The notes: generated from the letters alone by a model not told the origin. 20,329 nt of DNA from Bodo saltans (GCA_001460835.1 CYKH01002227.1:12818-33146), one strand, 5' to 3'. Counted from the first letter of the stretch, positions 8,059 to 16,430 are shown. Numbers and translations are program-made.

Positions 8059-9021
8059 TCAAGAGGTGCTGTCAAGGATTCGGCGCAGTTCGGATTTCTG
8101 CTCAGCCGTGAGGTACGTTGGGAACTGAGTGACGCACTCTACTACTAAGTCTCCTCTCTTGTTGGGCTGACCGTAGAGAGGTAGACCCTCGCCCGCAATC
8201 ACGCGACGGTATGTGGGGTGCACGATCTCATCAATCAGAATGGGAACCTGGCGGCCTTCGATGGTCGTCACGGTGACGGTGACGCCACACAGTGCCTCGG
8301 ACAGGGAAATAGGAGCACGAACGACGAGATTATCTCCTTCACGACGGAAGCGATCGTGTGGGAGCACGTTGATGGAGAGCAGCACGTCGCCCTGGCTAAA
8401 TCCTTCCTTCGTGTTTCCCTTCCGCTTGAGCGTGAGGAAGTCGCCGGTCTTGATTCCCTTGGGAACAGAAAGTTCGCTTTGAGCGGCAGACTCCGTTAAA
8501 GTTCCTGATGTTGTCTCTGCCTTGTTGGTCCATGTCGCCACGCGTGTGGCACCAAGGAACACATCCTCCAAGGTGATGTCTAAAGTGGCGCGAACAGCGG
8601 CGGCAGGCGGGGGGTTGTGGTCAATGGCTGCATCAGCACTGTAGAACGAGTGCTGGTTGTTGTTGACGCCACTCACGTCTCCGATCACTTGGAACGGATT
8701 GTCAACACCAAAGAAGCGGCGGAAGACCTCATCAGGATTGATGGCGTCGATGTCTAAACCTCCAGGAACGCCGACGGTGCCTGTACCGCCGTGGCGCACA
8801 CCATCCTCGCCAAACTGATCGTAGATCGCACGAACCTTTGGGTTGCTGAGGACTACGTACGCCTGTGACACGAGGCGAAATTGACGCGTGAGGTAACGAG
8901 GGTCGGAATGATTGGGGTTGCACTCAGGGTTGTAGGTGAGGGCAGAGCGGCGATACGCTTTCGCGACGGCATCAGATTCGGCCTGGTGGCTAATACCTAG
9001 GACCGTGTAGTAGTCAGACAT
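8059..9021 (-). CDS. DNAJB13: DNAJB13/RSP16-like J-domain protein with altered HPD motif
   Basis: 320 residues, close to the length of animal DNAJB13. Residues 1-70 form a J domain (MSDYYTVLGI start, AYVVLSNP and IYDQFGEDG near its end). About 140-315 is the two-part DnaJ C-terminal substrate-binding region, with the family strings HDRFRREGDNL and AGEGLPL followed by KRGDL. There is no zinc-finger region, so it is type II. The usual HPD of helix II-III is N31-P32-E33, so Hsp70 ATPase stimulation is doubtful. In its family DNAJB13 is radial spoke protein 16, a structural axoneme component that also departs from HPD in vertebrates (from memory). Orthology rests on the C-terminal match. The ATG at 9021 is the first in frame; the stop is TGA. 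Confidence 0.8.
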   Translation of the reverse strand: MSDYYTVLGISHQAESDAVAKAYRRSALTYNPECNPNHSDPRYLTRQFRLVSQAYVVLSNPKVRAIYDQFGEDGVRHGGTGTVGVPGGLDIDAINPDEVFRRFFGVDNPFQVIGDVSGVNNNQHSFYSADAAIDHNPPPAAAVRATLDITLEDVFLGATRVATWTNKAETTSGTLTESAAQSELSVPKGIKTGDFLTLKRKGNTKEGFSQGDVLLSINVLPHDRFRREGDNLVVRAPISLSEALCGVTVTVTTIEGRQVPILIDEIVHPTYRRVIAGEGLPLYGQPNKRGDLVVECVTQFPTYLTAEQKSELRRILDSTS

Positions 9022-9132
9022 GTGAGGGGGTCTCGGAAAGTATGTGGACTTCCTATTTCTGAGTGGCAACACACAAATGGGAGGGCAAAAGGGTTTCTAA
9101 GAAGACTCGAGTGGAAGGAGAGTGCGAACGAA

Positions 9133-9177
9133 CTGAAAGAACGAGACCACAATGCGATCGGAAGAAAAAAAAAAAAC
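9133..9177 (-). promoter_or_regulatory. Candidate spliced-leader acceptor for the J-domain gene
   Basis: The minus strand reads a run of about a dozen T, then a mixed T/C stretch ending in TTTCAG, with the AG at 9134-9133. The leader to the ATG at 9021 would be 111 bases with no upstream ATG seen. Confidence 0.5.
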
Positions 9178-9265
9178 TAAAAAGTGTACAACTCAAACTG
9201 TTCCTTTGCAATGGTGGTGTGTGCAGCTGCACTATTCATAAAAATGGGAACGATTATGGCCCTCA

Positions 9266-9967
9266 TCATAGTGAGTCGAACCAATACGTTCGAGCACGCA
9301 GAATATAACTCCATAACGTTCTCCGGTGGCCGATAGAAATTAGCATCGACATCACCTCTGAGCGGGTCACGGTGAGCAAATCCTCCACTGTTTCCACATC
9401 CGGTCGCACAAGTCGCAGCAGTTCCATGTAATGGTGCATTGGTGGCGAAATGTTGGCAAGCCACAACTCCAGCGAGATGGCGATGGACTTGGGCATCTGG
9501 CTTGGATCGTTCATGAGTAACGCAATATGATGCAATGCTTGAGCATGCCCAATGGATAGGCCAACAACCTCTCCATCTTCAAGGACAAAGTTTTTGAGGG
9601 CAGCGAGAGTATCGAAACCGTGCTCCGCCAACTGCAGCGCTCGCACTGACAGCACAGGCACCGGGGTACACTGCAGAAACCTAGCGACAGTAGTGGTAGT
9701 CGGAATTCTCACAATCATGGGTGACCAACGCTGCAATAAAAGTCGACAGCTCTGCGTTCGCTCGAAAAGAAACGTTGCATCATCCGGAAAGATGCCACAC
9801 TTGATGAGCACATCAGGGCTCTCCAGCAATCCAACCGTAAACGTAGATTCGAACCCATACTTGGAGAATACACCAGCATATTGGTCCATTCCTATGCTGT
9901 GTAGCCACGCTACCGAATCCTTGTCCCCAAAAGGCTCCGTTGCGCCTCCTGGTCGTTGAGACGACAT
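9266..9967 (-). CDS. SAM-domain protein, probably three SAM-like units
   Basis: 233 residues. Residues 16-80 form a recognisable SAM domain: VAWLHSIGM at the start of helix 1, a Tyr-x4-Phe spacing, LLESPDVLIKCGI in the middle, then a long final helix. Two more stretches keep the same pattern: about 94-152 (VARFLQ, then GLSIGHAQALHHI) and 165-227 (LELWLANI, then LLTVTRSEVMSMLISIGHRRTL). If all three fold as SAM domains the protein is little else. SAM units usually mediate protein-protein association or polymer formation; the partner here is unknown. The ATG at 9967 has a strong acceptor signal 13 bases upstream. The gene ends with a double TGA. Confidence 0.8.
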   Translation of the reverse strand: MSSQRPGGATEPFGDKDSVAWLHSIGMDQYAGVFSKYGFESTFTVGLLESPDVLIKCGIFPDDATFLFERTQSCRLLLQRWSPMIVRIPTTTTVARFLQCTPVPVLSVRALQLAEHGFDTLAALKNFVLEDGEVVGLSIGHAQALHHIALLMNDPSQMPKSIAISLELWLANISPPMHHYMELLRLVRPDVETVEDLLTVTRSEVMSMLISIGHRRTLWSYILRARTYWFDSL

Positions 9968-9980
9968 ATTTTATTGTGAC

Positions 9981-10040
9981 CTACCGATTGAAATGCGACG
10001 TTGGGGAAGGAGGGAAACACGTAGAAAGAAGAGAGAAAAG
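9981..10040 (-). promoter_or_regulatory. Strong spliced-leader acceptor for the SAM gene
   Basis: The minus strand has a long, nearly pure C/T tract (about 10040-10003). The first AG after it is at 9982-9981, and the ATG follows 13 bases later. It is the clearest acceptor-like signal in the window. Confidence 0.6.
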
Positions 10041-10119
10041 GTTGCAAAACAGAGTTTCTTACTTTAGGCAAATAAAACGAATATGTTTTCGCTTGGAGAG
10101 ACTAAGCGCGCGGGGGCTG

Positions 10120-12093
10120 TCAATTGTCTCCCGCGAATCTAACTTGCCTTCCGCCGGGGCTTGGGTGCGACGCTGGGGTCGACGTTGCTGGCGCGACTTT
10201 CGTCGGTTGTGGTTCACGTCTCCGCACAGGTTGCTCAGCGCTCAACTCTCTAGAAGGAATCATCACTTCGTAGTACTGCAACGGCTTCGGTGGGGACGTG
10301 GCTGGTGATTGTGGGGAGAGGTCGAAATCATTTCCTTGTGCAGAGTTTCTAGGAACTGACAACGTCACTCTCTTGCCGCTGCCCCCTTCATGATGATGGT
10401 GGTGATGCTCATCCTCGTGTGTTTCAGCCCAGTGTTTCAAAGCGGATCGTGGGGGTGACGCGCGTTGCTGAGGGGGTGATGCGTGGGGAGGTAGCTCCTG
10501 CGTGCGTGCCTGCGAAAAGTGGTCTCCGGGGCTCAATGCCAAACCGTGGTCAACAATAGCTTCAGCGAGAGGGCGTTGGGCAGCACTACGATTAGGCTTC
10601 GGGGAAGGTGACTTGAGCACGATGCGTCGGGGGACGTCCATTGGCTTCGTTGGTGTTGTTCGGCCGATTGCCACGCCTCTGCTTGAGTTCACACTTAAGT
10701 TCGAAGGAGAGGCAGCTCTTGAGTCTACAAGCGACGCTGCGCTCGTTGATCGACTGTTCGGATGCTTGCTATCTACTCCACCGATTTGTGCAGCTGGAAC
10801 CGGAGTGCTGTAGCCCAGTGAAGCCCCACCTGGTGCTCGAGGGGGCAGTGCCGCCACTGAGGCCTGCTGCGAGGGTTGATATTTGACAACGGCCTCGGCC
10901 TCAGTCGAGATGTGGGTATGGACAGATTGCATTGTTGAAAATTCGTGACGTGGGGGTGAGCGGCCTCGAGCAGCTGATGCTGTGCTGGAGGTCGACATCA
11001 CAGACGCATCTACAGGAGGCTTTGTGGCAGCAGAGGAGCTTCTGGATGAATTGGTGCGTTTGTTCCCCAACTGAATCGATTGAAGGTACGACATCGTTGC
11101 AGGGCGACCTGAAACTCCCTTCTTCGCGGAGTTTGAGCGAATGGACGCCGCCGAAGGTGTACCTGTGGCACTCCCAGAGCGCGAGTTCGGTGCCGAGGTG
11201 TTTGAAGACTGTTTTCCCCCTGCTGCCATATTGAGAGAAGGGGACGGCAGACCAGAGGCGCCTGAGGCAGCTGTCGTAGCGCTGGTGCCAAGGGAGCTGG
11301 ATACAGTTGAGGATGCCAACTTTATCTTTTCGCGGATGGCATCGGTATCAAAGTCAACTGTTTGGCGCGCAAGTTCGACCAAAATCTTTTCATTCTCCCC
11401 CATCAGTCGTAGCTGCCGCATCGCATCCTCCGAAAGTGTCAATCGGCTGCTCGCTAACGAAACACTTTGCTGCTGCGGCATCATTTCCAGCGAGATGATG
11501 ACTTCGGTGAGTGCTTTGCGAAAAGGCACCGCCCACTCCTTGCTGTAGCAATACGACGGCAGTGATGATGGCACCGGTGAACGTAGAGACCCAGTGGACA
11601 CGTGTCGTTCATTCCCATCTTGCTGAAAAAGAGCCCATTGGTTTGTGAGCTGGGACAGCTTTTCAAGAGCAAGCCGCAGGATTCTAGGGGCATCGAACCC
11701 AATTCGAATTCCTGTGCGGTACAGACGCTCCAGCTCCGTCACATTGCGGAACAAAAGCAGCTCGTATCGGAGCTTTGGGAACATGAGCATCGCCTCTGAT
11801 GATTGATGCGAACCTTCAAGCCCGTCGTCACTGCCACCTGCCGCCGTCGCACGAAGTCGACCAATATCTTGGTCCAGCTGCTGGAGTGATACGTTGAGTG
11901 ACTCCCTAAGGGAAAGTAAGATGTCAATGTCGTTGTTGTCGACACGGTTGAGGCTGCTCGCAGCATTTCGTAGCGACGCCGCAGCCTTCCATTTTGCGAC
12001 TTCATCGTGAAGCTGAGCCACTTCTTCCTGTGAGTCAAGAAGTTGCTCCATCAAGAAATCGGCTTCTGAGCCTCTAGCAGCAGCCATGGTCAT
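10120..12093 (-). CDS. Ser/Thr/Pro-rich protein with N-terminal helix region and natural His6 run
   Basis: Unrecognised, 657 residues from the chosen ATG. Residues 8-85 are helical and partly coiled coil (MEQLLDSQEEVAQLHDEV). About 100-255 are further helices rich in Leu and Arg. From 270 onward the chain is low complexity in Ser, Ala, Pro and Thr with basic patches. Residues 563-568 are six consecutive His flanked by acidic residues. The C-terminus ends RQVRFAGDN, which fits the general PP1-docking pattern [RK]-x-[VI]-x-F. Start: the frame is open further up and has another ATG at 12171, but the stretch between looks like a pyrimidine tract (12170-12141) with an AG at 12134-12133, so 12093 is preferred; 12087 is two codons later. 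Perhaps a cytoskeletal adaptor; no function is claimed. Confidence 0.8.
   Translation of the reverse strand: MTMAAARGSEADFLMEQLLDSQEEVAQLHDEVAKWKAAASLRNAASSLNRVDNNDIDILLSLRESLNVSLQQLDQDIGRLRATAAGGSDDGLEGSHQSSEAMLMFPKLRYELLLFRNVTELERLYRTGIRIGFDAPRILRLALEKLSQLTNQWALFQQDGNERHVSTGSLRSPVPSSLPSYCYSKEWAVPFRKALTEVIISLEMMPQQQSVSLASSRLTLSEDAMRQLRLMGENEKILVELARQTVDFDTDAIREKIKLASSTVSSSLGTSATTAASGASGLPSPSLNMAAGGKQSSNTSAPNSRSGSATGTPSAASIRSNSAKKGVSGRPATMSYLQSIQLGNKRTNSSRSSSAATKPPVDASVMSTSSTASAARGRSPPRHEFSTMQSVHTHISTEAEAVVKYQPSQQASVAALPPRAPGGASLGYSTPVPAAQIGGVDSKHPNSRSTSAASLVDSRAASPSNLSVNSSRGVAIGRTTPTKPMDVPRRIVLKSPSPKPNRSAAQRPLAEAIVDHGLALSPGDHFSQARTQELPPHASPPQQRASPPRSALKHWAETHEDEHHHHHHEGGSGKRVTLSVPRNSAQGNDFDLSPQSPATSPPKPLQYYEVMIPSRELSAEQPVRRREPQPTKVAPATSTPASHPSPGGRQVRFAGDN
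10390..10407 (-). other. Natural hexahistidine-coding run
   Basis: Six consecutive CAT/CAC codons encode residues 563-568 of the Ser-rich protein, between Glu-Asp-Glu and Glu-Gly-Gly. The mixed codons (CAT and CAC) argue against a pure triplet slippage product. Confidence 0.9.
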
Positions 12094-12132
12094 ACGATGA
12101 TCTAATAGCGGAGAAGCTACAAAATGTGTTAT

Positions 12133-12170
12133 CTTTGTTGCAAGTAATGCAAAGCAAGACAAAGGAAACA
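12133..12170 (-). promoter_or_regulatory. Preferred spliced-leader acceptor for the Ser-rich gene
   Basis: A T/C-rich stretch reading TTTCCTTTGTCTTGCTTTGC is followed by an AG at 12134-12133, giving a 39-base leader to the ATG at 12093. Using it avoids the upstream ATGs at 12212 and 12171. Confidence 0.45.
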
Positions 12171-12234
12171 TAAAAGCTGGCACAAATTGGGACCTAAAGG
12201 CAAGAGCACCATCAATATCAGCGGCAAGACACTT

Positions 12235-12295
12235 CTTAGTAGGGCATACGTGTGTTTTGATAATCAAAAAAGAAAAAGAAAGTGAAAAGGAAAAC
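12235..12295 (-). promoter_or_regulatory. Alternative spliced-leader acceptor for the Ser-rich gene
   Basis: The minus strand has a T/C tract of about 31 bases (12295-12265), then an AG at 12236-12235. If used, the in-frame ATG at 12171 would add a hydrophobic 26-residue head. Confidence 0.45.
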
Positions 12296-12433
12296 AATGT
12301 GTGTTTCCACCGTTTAATGCACAAACTTTAACCACAGCGCACAGCTCAAAAAAAAAAACACGACGCTGCTGAGGGTAGGCTCATCCAGCTTCGAACTTGT
12401 GTGTGTTACGTTAAATGCTCACGGGTGAAGGTC

Positions 12434-13240
12434 TTAATCCTTCTTCTGAAGACGCTTGCGGTCAGGGTGCGACTCACGCATGTCAGAAATCACCTGCTTG
12501 ACCTTGTCACAGAGCTCCTGAGCGGTGTGTCCCTTGGCAGCGATTGGCTCACCGCAAGTCACGAAGCAGGAGGCAGTGTTGAACTTCCAGTCGCCACGAG
12601 GCCAAGCGGTCTCAGAACCGCTAATTGCGATAGGGAGAATTGTGACATCCTCCTCAACGGCAAGAGTAAAAAAGCCAAGCTTGAATTCCTGAAGAGGGCC
12701 CAATGGCTCAGGGTTGCGAACACCCTCTGGGAACACAGCAATTGGTTGGCTACGTCGGACGCAGGCGCGTGCTTGATCCATCAGTGCGCCAACGCTGCCC
12801 TTCTTGGTCCCCCATCCGCCCTTCTCAGCGGTGAAGTGAATGGCGAGGTCACCGTTGTTCTTGAGGGCCCAGCCACCAAACGGCACCTTGAAGAGTGAAC
12901 CCTTGCAGATCCACTTGCAGTCATAGGGGAGGATGGGGCGGATCGCGAACCAAGGATCGGCGTTGGACAAGTGGTTGAGTACGACAATGTACTTCCCGTC
13001 CTTCTTCATCTCAGGGAGCGCCTTGAGCACCTTTGTGCGCCAGAAGGGGTTGAGGACGTCGACAAAGACGAAGCTGATACGACGGAAGATATGGCCACAG
13101 ATGTCAGCCTGTTGCTCCGCAGTCGTGAAGGGGAAGATAAGCGCCTTCGTGATGGTTTGCACAAGCCAAATGATGACCCATGAGATAAAGATCATCAGAA
13201 AGATGTACACCGTGGCGAACACGCGAAGTGCGGGGTGCAT
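12434..13240 (-). CDS. PlsC-type lysophospholipid acyltransferase (AGPAT-like)
   Basis: 268 residues. It most likely transfers an acyl chain from acyl-CoA to 1-acyl-glycerol-3-phosphate or a related lysophospholipid, making phosphatidic acid in the ER or another endomembrane. An N-terminal hydrophobic span (about 8-34) anchors it. Family blocks appear in order: NHLSNAD (89-95, the catalytic NH-x4-D type), KGSLFKVPFGGW (113-124), FPEGVRN (170-176, substrate phosphate binding) and ILPIAISG (201-208). Spacing and length fit bacterial PlsC and short eukaryotic AGPATs. Exact substrate cannot be read from sequence. The first in-frame ATG is at 13240; the longer open frame to 13321 has only a TTG. 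An acceptor-like AG lies at 13296-13295. The stop is TAA. Confidence 0.9.
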   Translation of the reverse strand: MHPALRVFATVYIFLMIFISWVIIWLVQTITKALIFPFTTAEQQADICGHIFRRISFVFVDVLNPFWRTKVLKALPEMKKDGKYIVVLNHLSNADPWFAIRPILPYDCKWICKGSLFKVPFGGWALKNNGDLAIHFTAEKGGWGTKKGSVGALMDQARACVRRSQPIAVFPEGVRNPEPLGPLQEFKLGFFTLAVEEDVTILPIAISGSETAWPRGDWKFNTASCFVTCGEPIAAKGHTAQELCDKVKQVISDMRESHPDRKRLQKKD

Positions 13241-13550
13241 GGTAATAATGGTTTCTTTTTGACCAAAAATTGCACAAAAAAGCACATGCACCTTCTTAAA
13301 GAACAAAACACAAACAATCAATTGTGCAGCTGATCAACAAGAGCTGTTGCTGTGTCGATAGGGTCTTTCACGCGCTCACACGAGATTCACACTCCGCTTC
13401 ATATTGTGTGTGGGTTTGTCTTCTGGTTTTCCTCACACGACACACCCGCAAAGTTTTGTTTTTGTTTTACTGCAACATTCAAATGGGGCAACTAGCGAGC
13501 GTGCCAAGAAAAAGGACTCTCCCCTGGATGTACTCAGACACAGTGGGCAA
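13241..13550. other. Intergenic gap between VPS35L and the acyltransferase
   Basis: 310 bases, presumably the VPS35L 3' UTR followed by the acyltransferase leader. The plus strand is T-rich around 13430-13470 (A-rich in the transcript). Near 13410-13450 there are GT-rich and CA-rich patches that could pair weakly. Short plus-strand frames here have no coding character. No gene is seen. Confidence 0.5.
13295..13319 (-). promoter_or_regulatory. Candidate spliced-leader acceptor for the acyltransferase gene
   Basis: The minus strand reads a T-rich tract (13319-13298) ending CTTTAAG, with the AG at 13296-13295. The leader to the ATG at 13240 is 54 bases and contains one out-of-frame ATG. Confidence 0.45.
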
Positions 13551-16409
13551 CTACTCTGCAGTGGTGATGTCCACGGCTTCCCTTGATGCCTCATCATCAC
13601 CCTCGTCGTGGTCGTGGGTACCTTCGGCTTTGGCTTCCAACTTTTGTTGAAGCTTCTTTCGTTGTTCTCGAGCGGCTGTGACGTTGGTGGCGAGCTCGAA
13701 TCCTTCTGGCCCTAAAAATTCCATCGAGAATCTTGTCACGGCAGCAAGTTGACGAGAGTAAAACACATCGGTTCCAGTGTGACAGCGATTCGCAATCGTC
13801 CAAGCGTCTGCGGTGATTTCACGAACAGCCACTGCTTTCTTGGCGGCAATGTTGGCGAACACGGTGCAAGTCTCGAACAACTCGAGGGCCATCCGACCCA
13901 TAACTAAGAGATTCGGTGGACTATCGCCTGCAGCCTTCATCGCCAACAGTGTGCTTGTCGCTGCTGTTGTCGCAATTTCCACACACGACTCCGCGTACGC
14001 AGTGTCCTTGGAGTAGTTCTCTGTCCCGCAGTTTGTGAATTTGTATGAAAGCCCCCCGTCCGTCAATGACTTCGACACAGTGCGAACAATTGCACAGTTC
14101 ACCGTAGCTCTGCCAGTCGAGGACGACTCCCACACAAAGCCATCATTCCAAATCTGAATCGCACTCAGAACGTAATTATGGCCGAACTTCGCGTGCGATG
14201 GCGTCACCGCGCCAAGGCCAATCAACGCAAGGACAACTCGCTCGATTGCTGTTGTGTTTGAAACAACGGATCCGTCTGTTTTGGTGCTTGTGGAGGTCAT
14301 CTCCTTCAAGAATTCCATCGCAAGCTTCAAGATCGCTTCTCCTTGGGCAACAAACCCGTACAAAAATGCGGTGGCTGCCGCTTCCACAGAGGCCTGCATC
14401 CTCGAAAAGACGTTTGCCACTGCTGGGATCGTGACGTGGCAGTAGGCAAGGTATGCTTTGGCGGCGTTACGACGCTTAGTGTTCTTGCCAAACGTGTGGA
14501 TGATAGAAATTGCTTGGCGCACCAAGGCAAGCTTCACGCCGTCAAGGTTAGGGAGGGCATGGCGAGCATCGCACATGATTTGAATTTGCCGCTCAGGGTC
14601 AGTGGACGCCACTGACGCTAAGGCTGACACAATGACTGTTGTGCACTCATCCTGCTGCGACTCATTCAGGTCGAGCAAGTCGTACGTTTCGCATAACGTC
14701 TTTGAGAGCTCTAATGCTACGTTGGCTAGTTCTACGTCACGTGGCATAATTGCCAAAAGCGTCTTGGAAAGTTTGTGGCGACCAGCTGCATCGATGTTCC
14801 GCAAGAGTGTCATGAAGTGCTTTGAAGAAAGTAGCGCAGCGACATCCAGCCTGACAGCGAGGCCAGAGAGAAGCGTGAAGATGGCAGACTGAAGTCCAAC
14901 GCCGGCATGGCTATCGATAAACTTTCGAACAACGTTGAGGAGCACGTTGACTTGCTTCGCTCCAAGATGCACCGCACACAACTGCAGTAATGCACTGCAT
15001 GCCGTTAAGAATTCCTCTGGATCAACCTTAGGTTCAGCACCGAGGAGTTCCACACGGCTCCAAAGTTCGTTCAGGAGGGCGGTTCTCTTCGCACGACCGA
15101 GTGGCAGTGGTGCTTCGTGCTCAGCGACCATGAGGGCAAATGCCTCTAACAGCTTCAATTTCGACACGACTGGGCTGACATCCACCTCGTCGATTTGATA
15201 CAGCAGCGTGTCAACTCCGAAATGAAACCAGTCACTTGGTTGAAATGATCGAATGACAGGTAATAGCAAAGCCGACGACGGATACACTTTTATCGACGCC
15301 AACACCACCTTCTGCAAGAATTCTGCTCGTAACTCAGGTTGCTTGCTTCCGTGCTTTGATATGGTATCCAGCTGCCATTGAAGTGCAGGCATAAACAGGT
15401 TGAGGTACTGTTCTTTTGAAATATGTCTAGTCTGCCAAAGCTGCTCAAAGTGCGGTGAACGGAGCTGCTCAATTGTTGCGAAACTGTCCAAGCACGTCAC
15501 TTCGAAGATCGTCGCCCACTCCTCCGACTTCAAAACTTCAGACGCTCGCATAAAGAGATACCATCTGAGGTGGCACGCAACTAAAGGATCCGCGACGCCA
15601 CGAATTTGCGTCGACTGGAGTCGCTCAGCTACAAAATCGCCGAAGCTATCGAGTACTGTTGCCACAAGGATGAAAATACTGGGAAAGCAATGGGGGGCCT
15701 TACTGACAGCAAGGAGCTTGGATGACTGGATGGCTACTCGAAGTGCTTTCACCTTTTCACCAGTCCCCCAAAACGTCTTGAGGTCAGCATCAAGACCTTC
15801 AATCAATCGGATAAGGTTCGTTTGATTTGATTGTGTCGATGGGACGTCACTGCTTCCGAAACGCTCCGCGCGCATGCGAGCGCGGTCTTGCTCAGACACT
15901 TTATCCTCTTCGAGGGTGATAAAGGAAGAGATCTTACTGACAGCAAGGAGCTTGGATGACTGGATGGCTACTCGAAGTGCTTTCACCTTTTCGCCAGTTC
16001 CCCAAAACGTCTTAAGGTCAGCTTCAAGACCTTCAATCAATCGGATAAGGTTCGTTTGATTTGATTGTGTCGATGGCACGTCACTGCTTCCTAAACGCTC
16101 CGCGCGCATGCGAGCGCGATCTTGCTCAGACACTTTATCCTCTTCGAGCGTGATAAAGGAAGAGATAGGAATGTTAGACGTGTACTTTGTCAGCACTTCC
16201 TGCCTGACGTCATCGCGCAGCAGTGCGCTTGCATTCCGAGAGTGCGATGGCAATGAGGAGGATGCGATAATGTTACGCTTACGCTCCTCATCCGATAAGA
16301 TCCTGCCTCCTTCCGAATCGGCAAGCGGGTGAATGCCACCGACACGCTTCCCGAGGGCATCCTCTGCAGGGGTCTCCGCCGCTGGCCTGGGAATCCACTG
16401 GAGCGACAT
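13551..16409 (-). CDS. VPS35L: VPS35L, retriever complex subunit (VPS35-like)
   Basis: About 952 residues; human VPS35L is of similar size. In its family it is the alpha-solenoid scaffold of retriever (with VPS26C and VPS29), recycling integral membrane cargo from endosomes with the CCC and WASH complexes. Family strings seen: EKVKALRVAIQSSKLL followed by the FPSIFILVATVLDSFG helix, then GVADPLVACHLRWYL, and AKAYLAYCHVTIPAVANVFSRM toward the C-terminus. The chain ends in a charged, acidic tail. Odd: 78 residues (82-159 and 160-237) are present twice; the human protein, as I recall it, has this segment once. Start: the frame reaches an earlier ATG at 16490 (27 more residues), but that stretch holds a pyrimidine tract and an AG at 16432-16431, 21 bases before 16409, so I prefer 16409. 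The stop is TAG. Confidence 0.85.
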   Translation of the reverse strand: MSLQWIPRPAAETPAEDALGKRVGGIHPLADSEGGRILSDEERKRNIIASSSLPSHSRNASALLRDDVRQEVLTKYTSNIPISSFITLEEDKVSEQDRARMRAERLGSSDVPSTQSNQTNLIRLIEGLEADLKTFWGTGEKVKALRVAIQSSKLLAVSKISSFITLEEDKVSEQDRARMRAERFGSSDVPSTQSNQTNLIRLIEGLDADLKTFWGTGEKVKALRVAIQSSKLLAVSKAPHCFPSIFILVATVLDSFGDFVAERLQSTQIRGVADPLVACHLRWYLFMRASEVLKSEEWATIFEVTCLDSFATIEQLRSPHFEQLWQTRHISKEQYLNLFMPALQWQLDTISKHGSKQPELRAEFLQKVVLASIKVYPSSALLLPVIRSFQPSDWFHFGVDTLLYQIDEVDVSPVVSKLKLLEAFALMVAEHEAPLPLGRAKRTALLNELWSRVELLGAEPKVDPEEFLTACSALLQLCAVHLGAKQVNVLLNVVRKFIDSHAGVGLQSAIFTLLSGLAVRLDVAALLSSKHFMTLLRNIDAAGRHKLSKTLLAIMPRDVELANVALELSKTLCETYDLLDLNESQQDECTTVIVSALASVASTDPERQIQIMCDARHALPNLDGVKLALVRQAISIIHTFGKNTKRRNAAKAYLAYCHVTIPAVANVFSRMQASVEAAATAFLYGFVAQGEAILKLAMEFLKEMTSTSTKTDGSVVSNTTAIERVVLALIGLGAVTPSHAKFGHNYVLSAIQIWNDGFVWESSSTGRATVNCAIVRTVSKSLTDGGLSYKFTNCGTENYSKDTAYAESCVEIATTAATSTLLAMKAAGDSPPNLLVMGRMALELFETCTVFANIAAKKAVAVREITADAWTIANRCHTGTDVFYSRQLAAVTRFSMEFLGPEGFELATNVTAAREQRKKLQQKLEAKAEGTHDHDEGDDEASREAVDITTAE
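15699..15932. repeat. 234-bp tandem block in VPS35L, copy 1
   Basis: Directly abuts 15933-16166, with the same length, no gaps and 8 differences. 234 is 78 codons, so the frame is kept. On the coding strand this is the second copy. Confidence 0.95.
15933..16166. repeat. 234-bp tandem block in VPS35L, copy 2
   Basis: Partner of 15699-15932. Six of the 8 differences are synonymous; the other two give Leu/Phe and Glu/Asp. On the coding strand this is the first copy. Confidence 0.95.
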
Positions 16410-16430
16410 TAAGATTGGTCGACTATAATC

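Larger units (their letters stand above)
12094..12433. other. Intergenic gap with two candidate acceptor signals
   Basis: 340 bases between the acyltransferase stop and the Ser-rich gene. On the minus strand it has a strong T/C tract at about 12295-12265 with a first AG at 12236-12235, and a second at 12170-12141 with an AG at 12134-12133. An out-of-frame ATG at 12212 begins a short upstream reading frame if the first acceptor is used. Near 12350-12358 the plus strand has a short A run. No gene is seen. Confidence 0.55.

Noticed and set aside
12094-12171. Hydrophobic head starting at the ATG at 12171 as a signal peptide
   Set aside because: The stretch coincides with a pyrimidine tract and AG typical of a trans-splice acceptor, and the protein that follows looks cytosolic.
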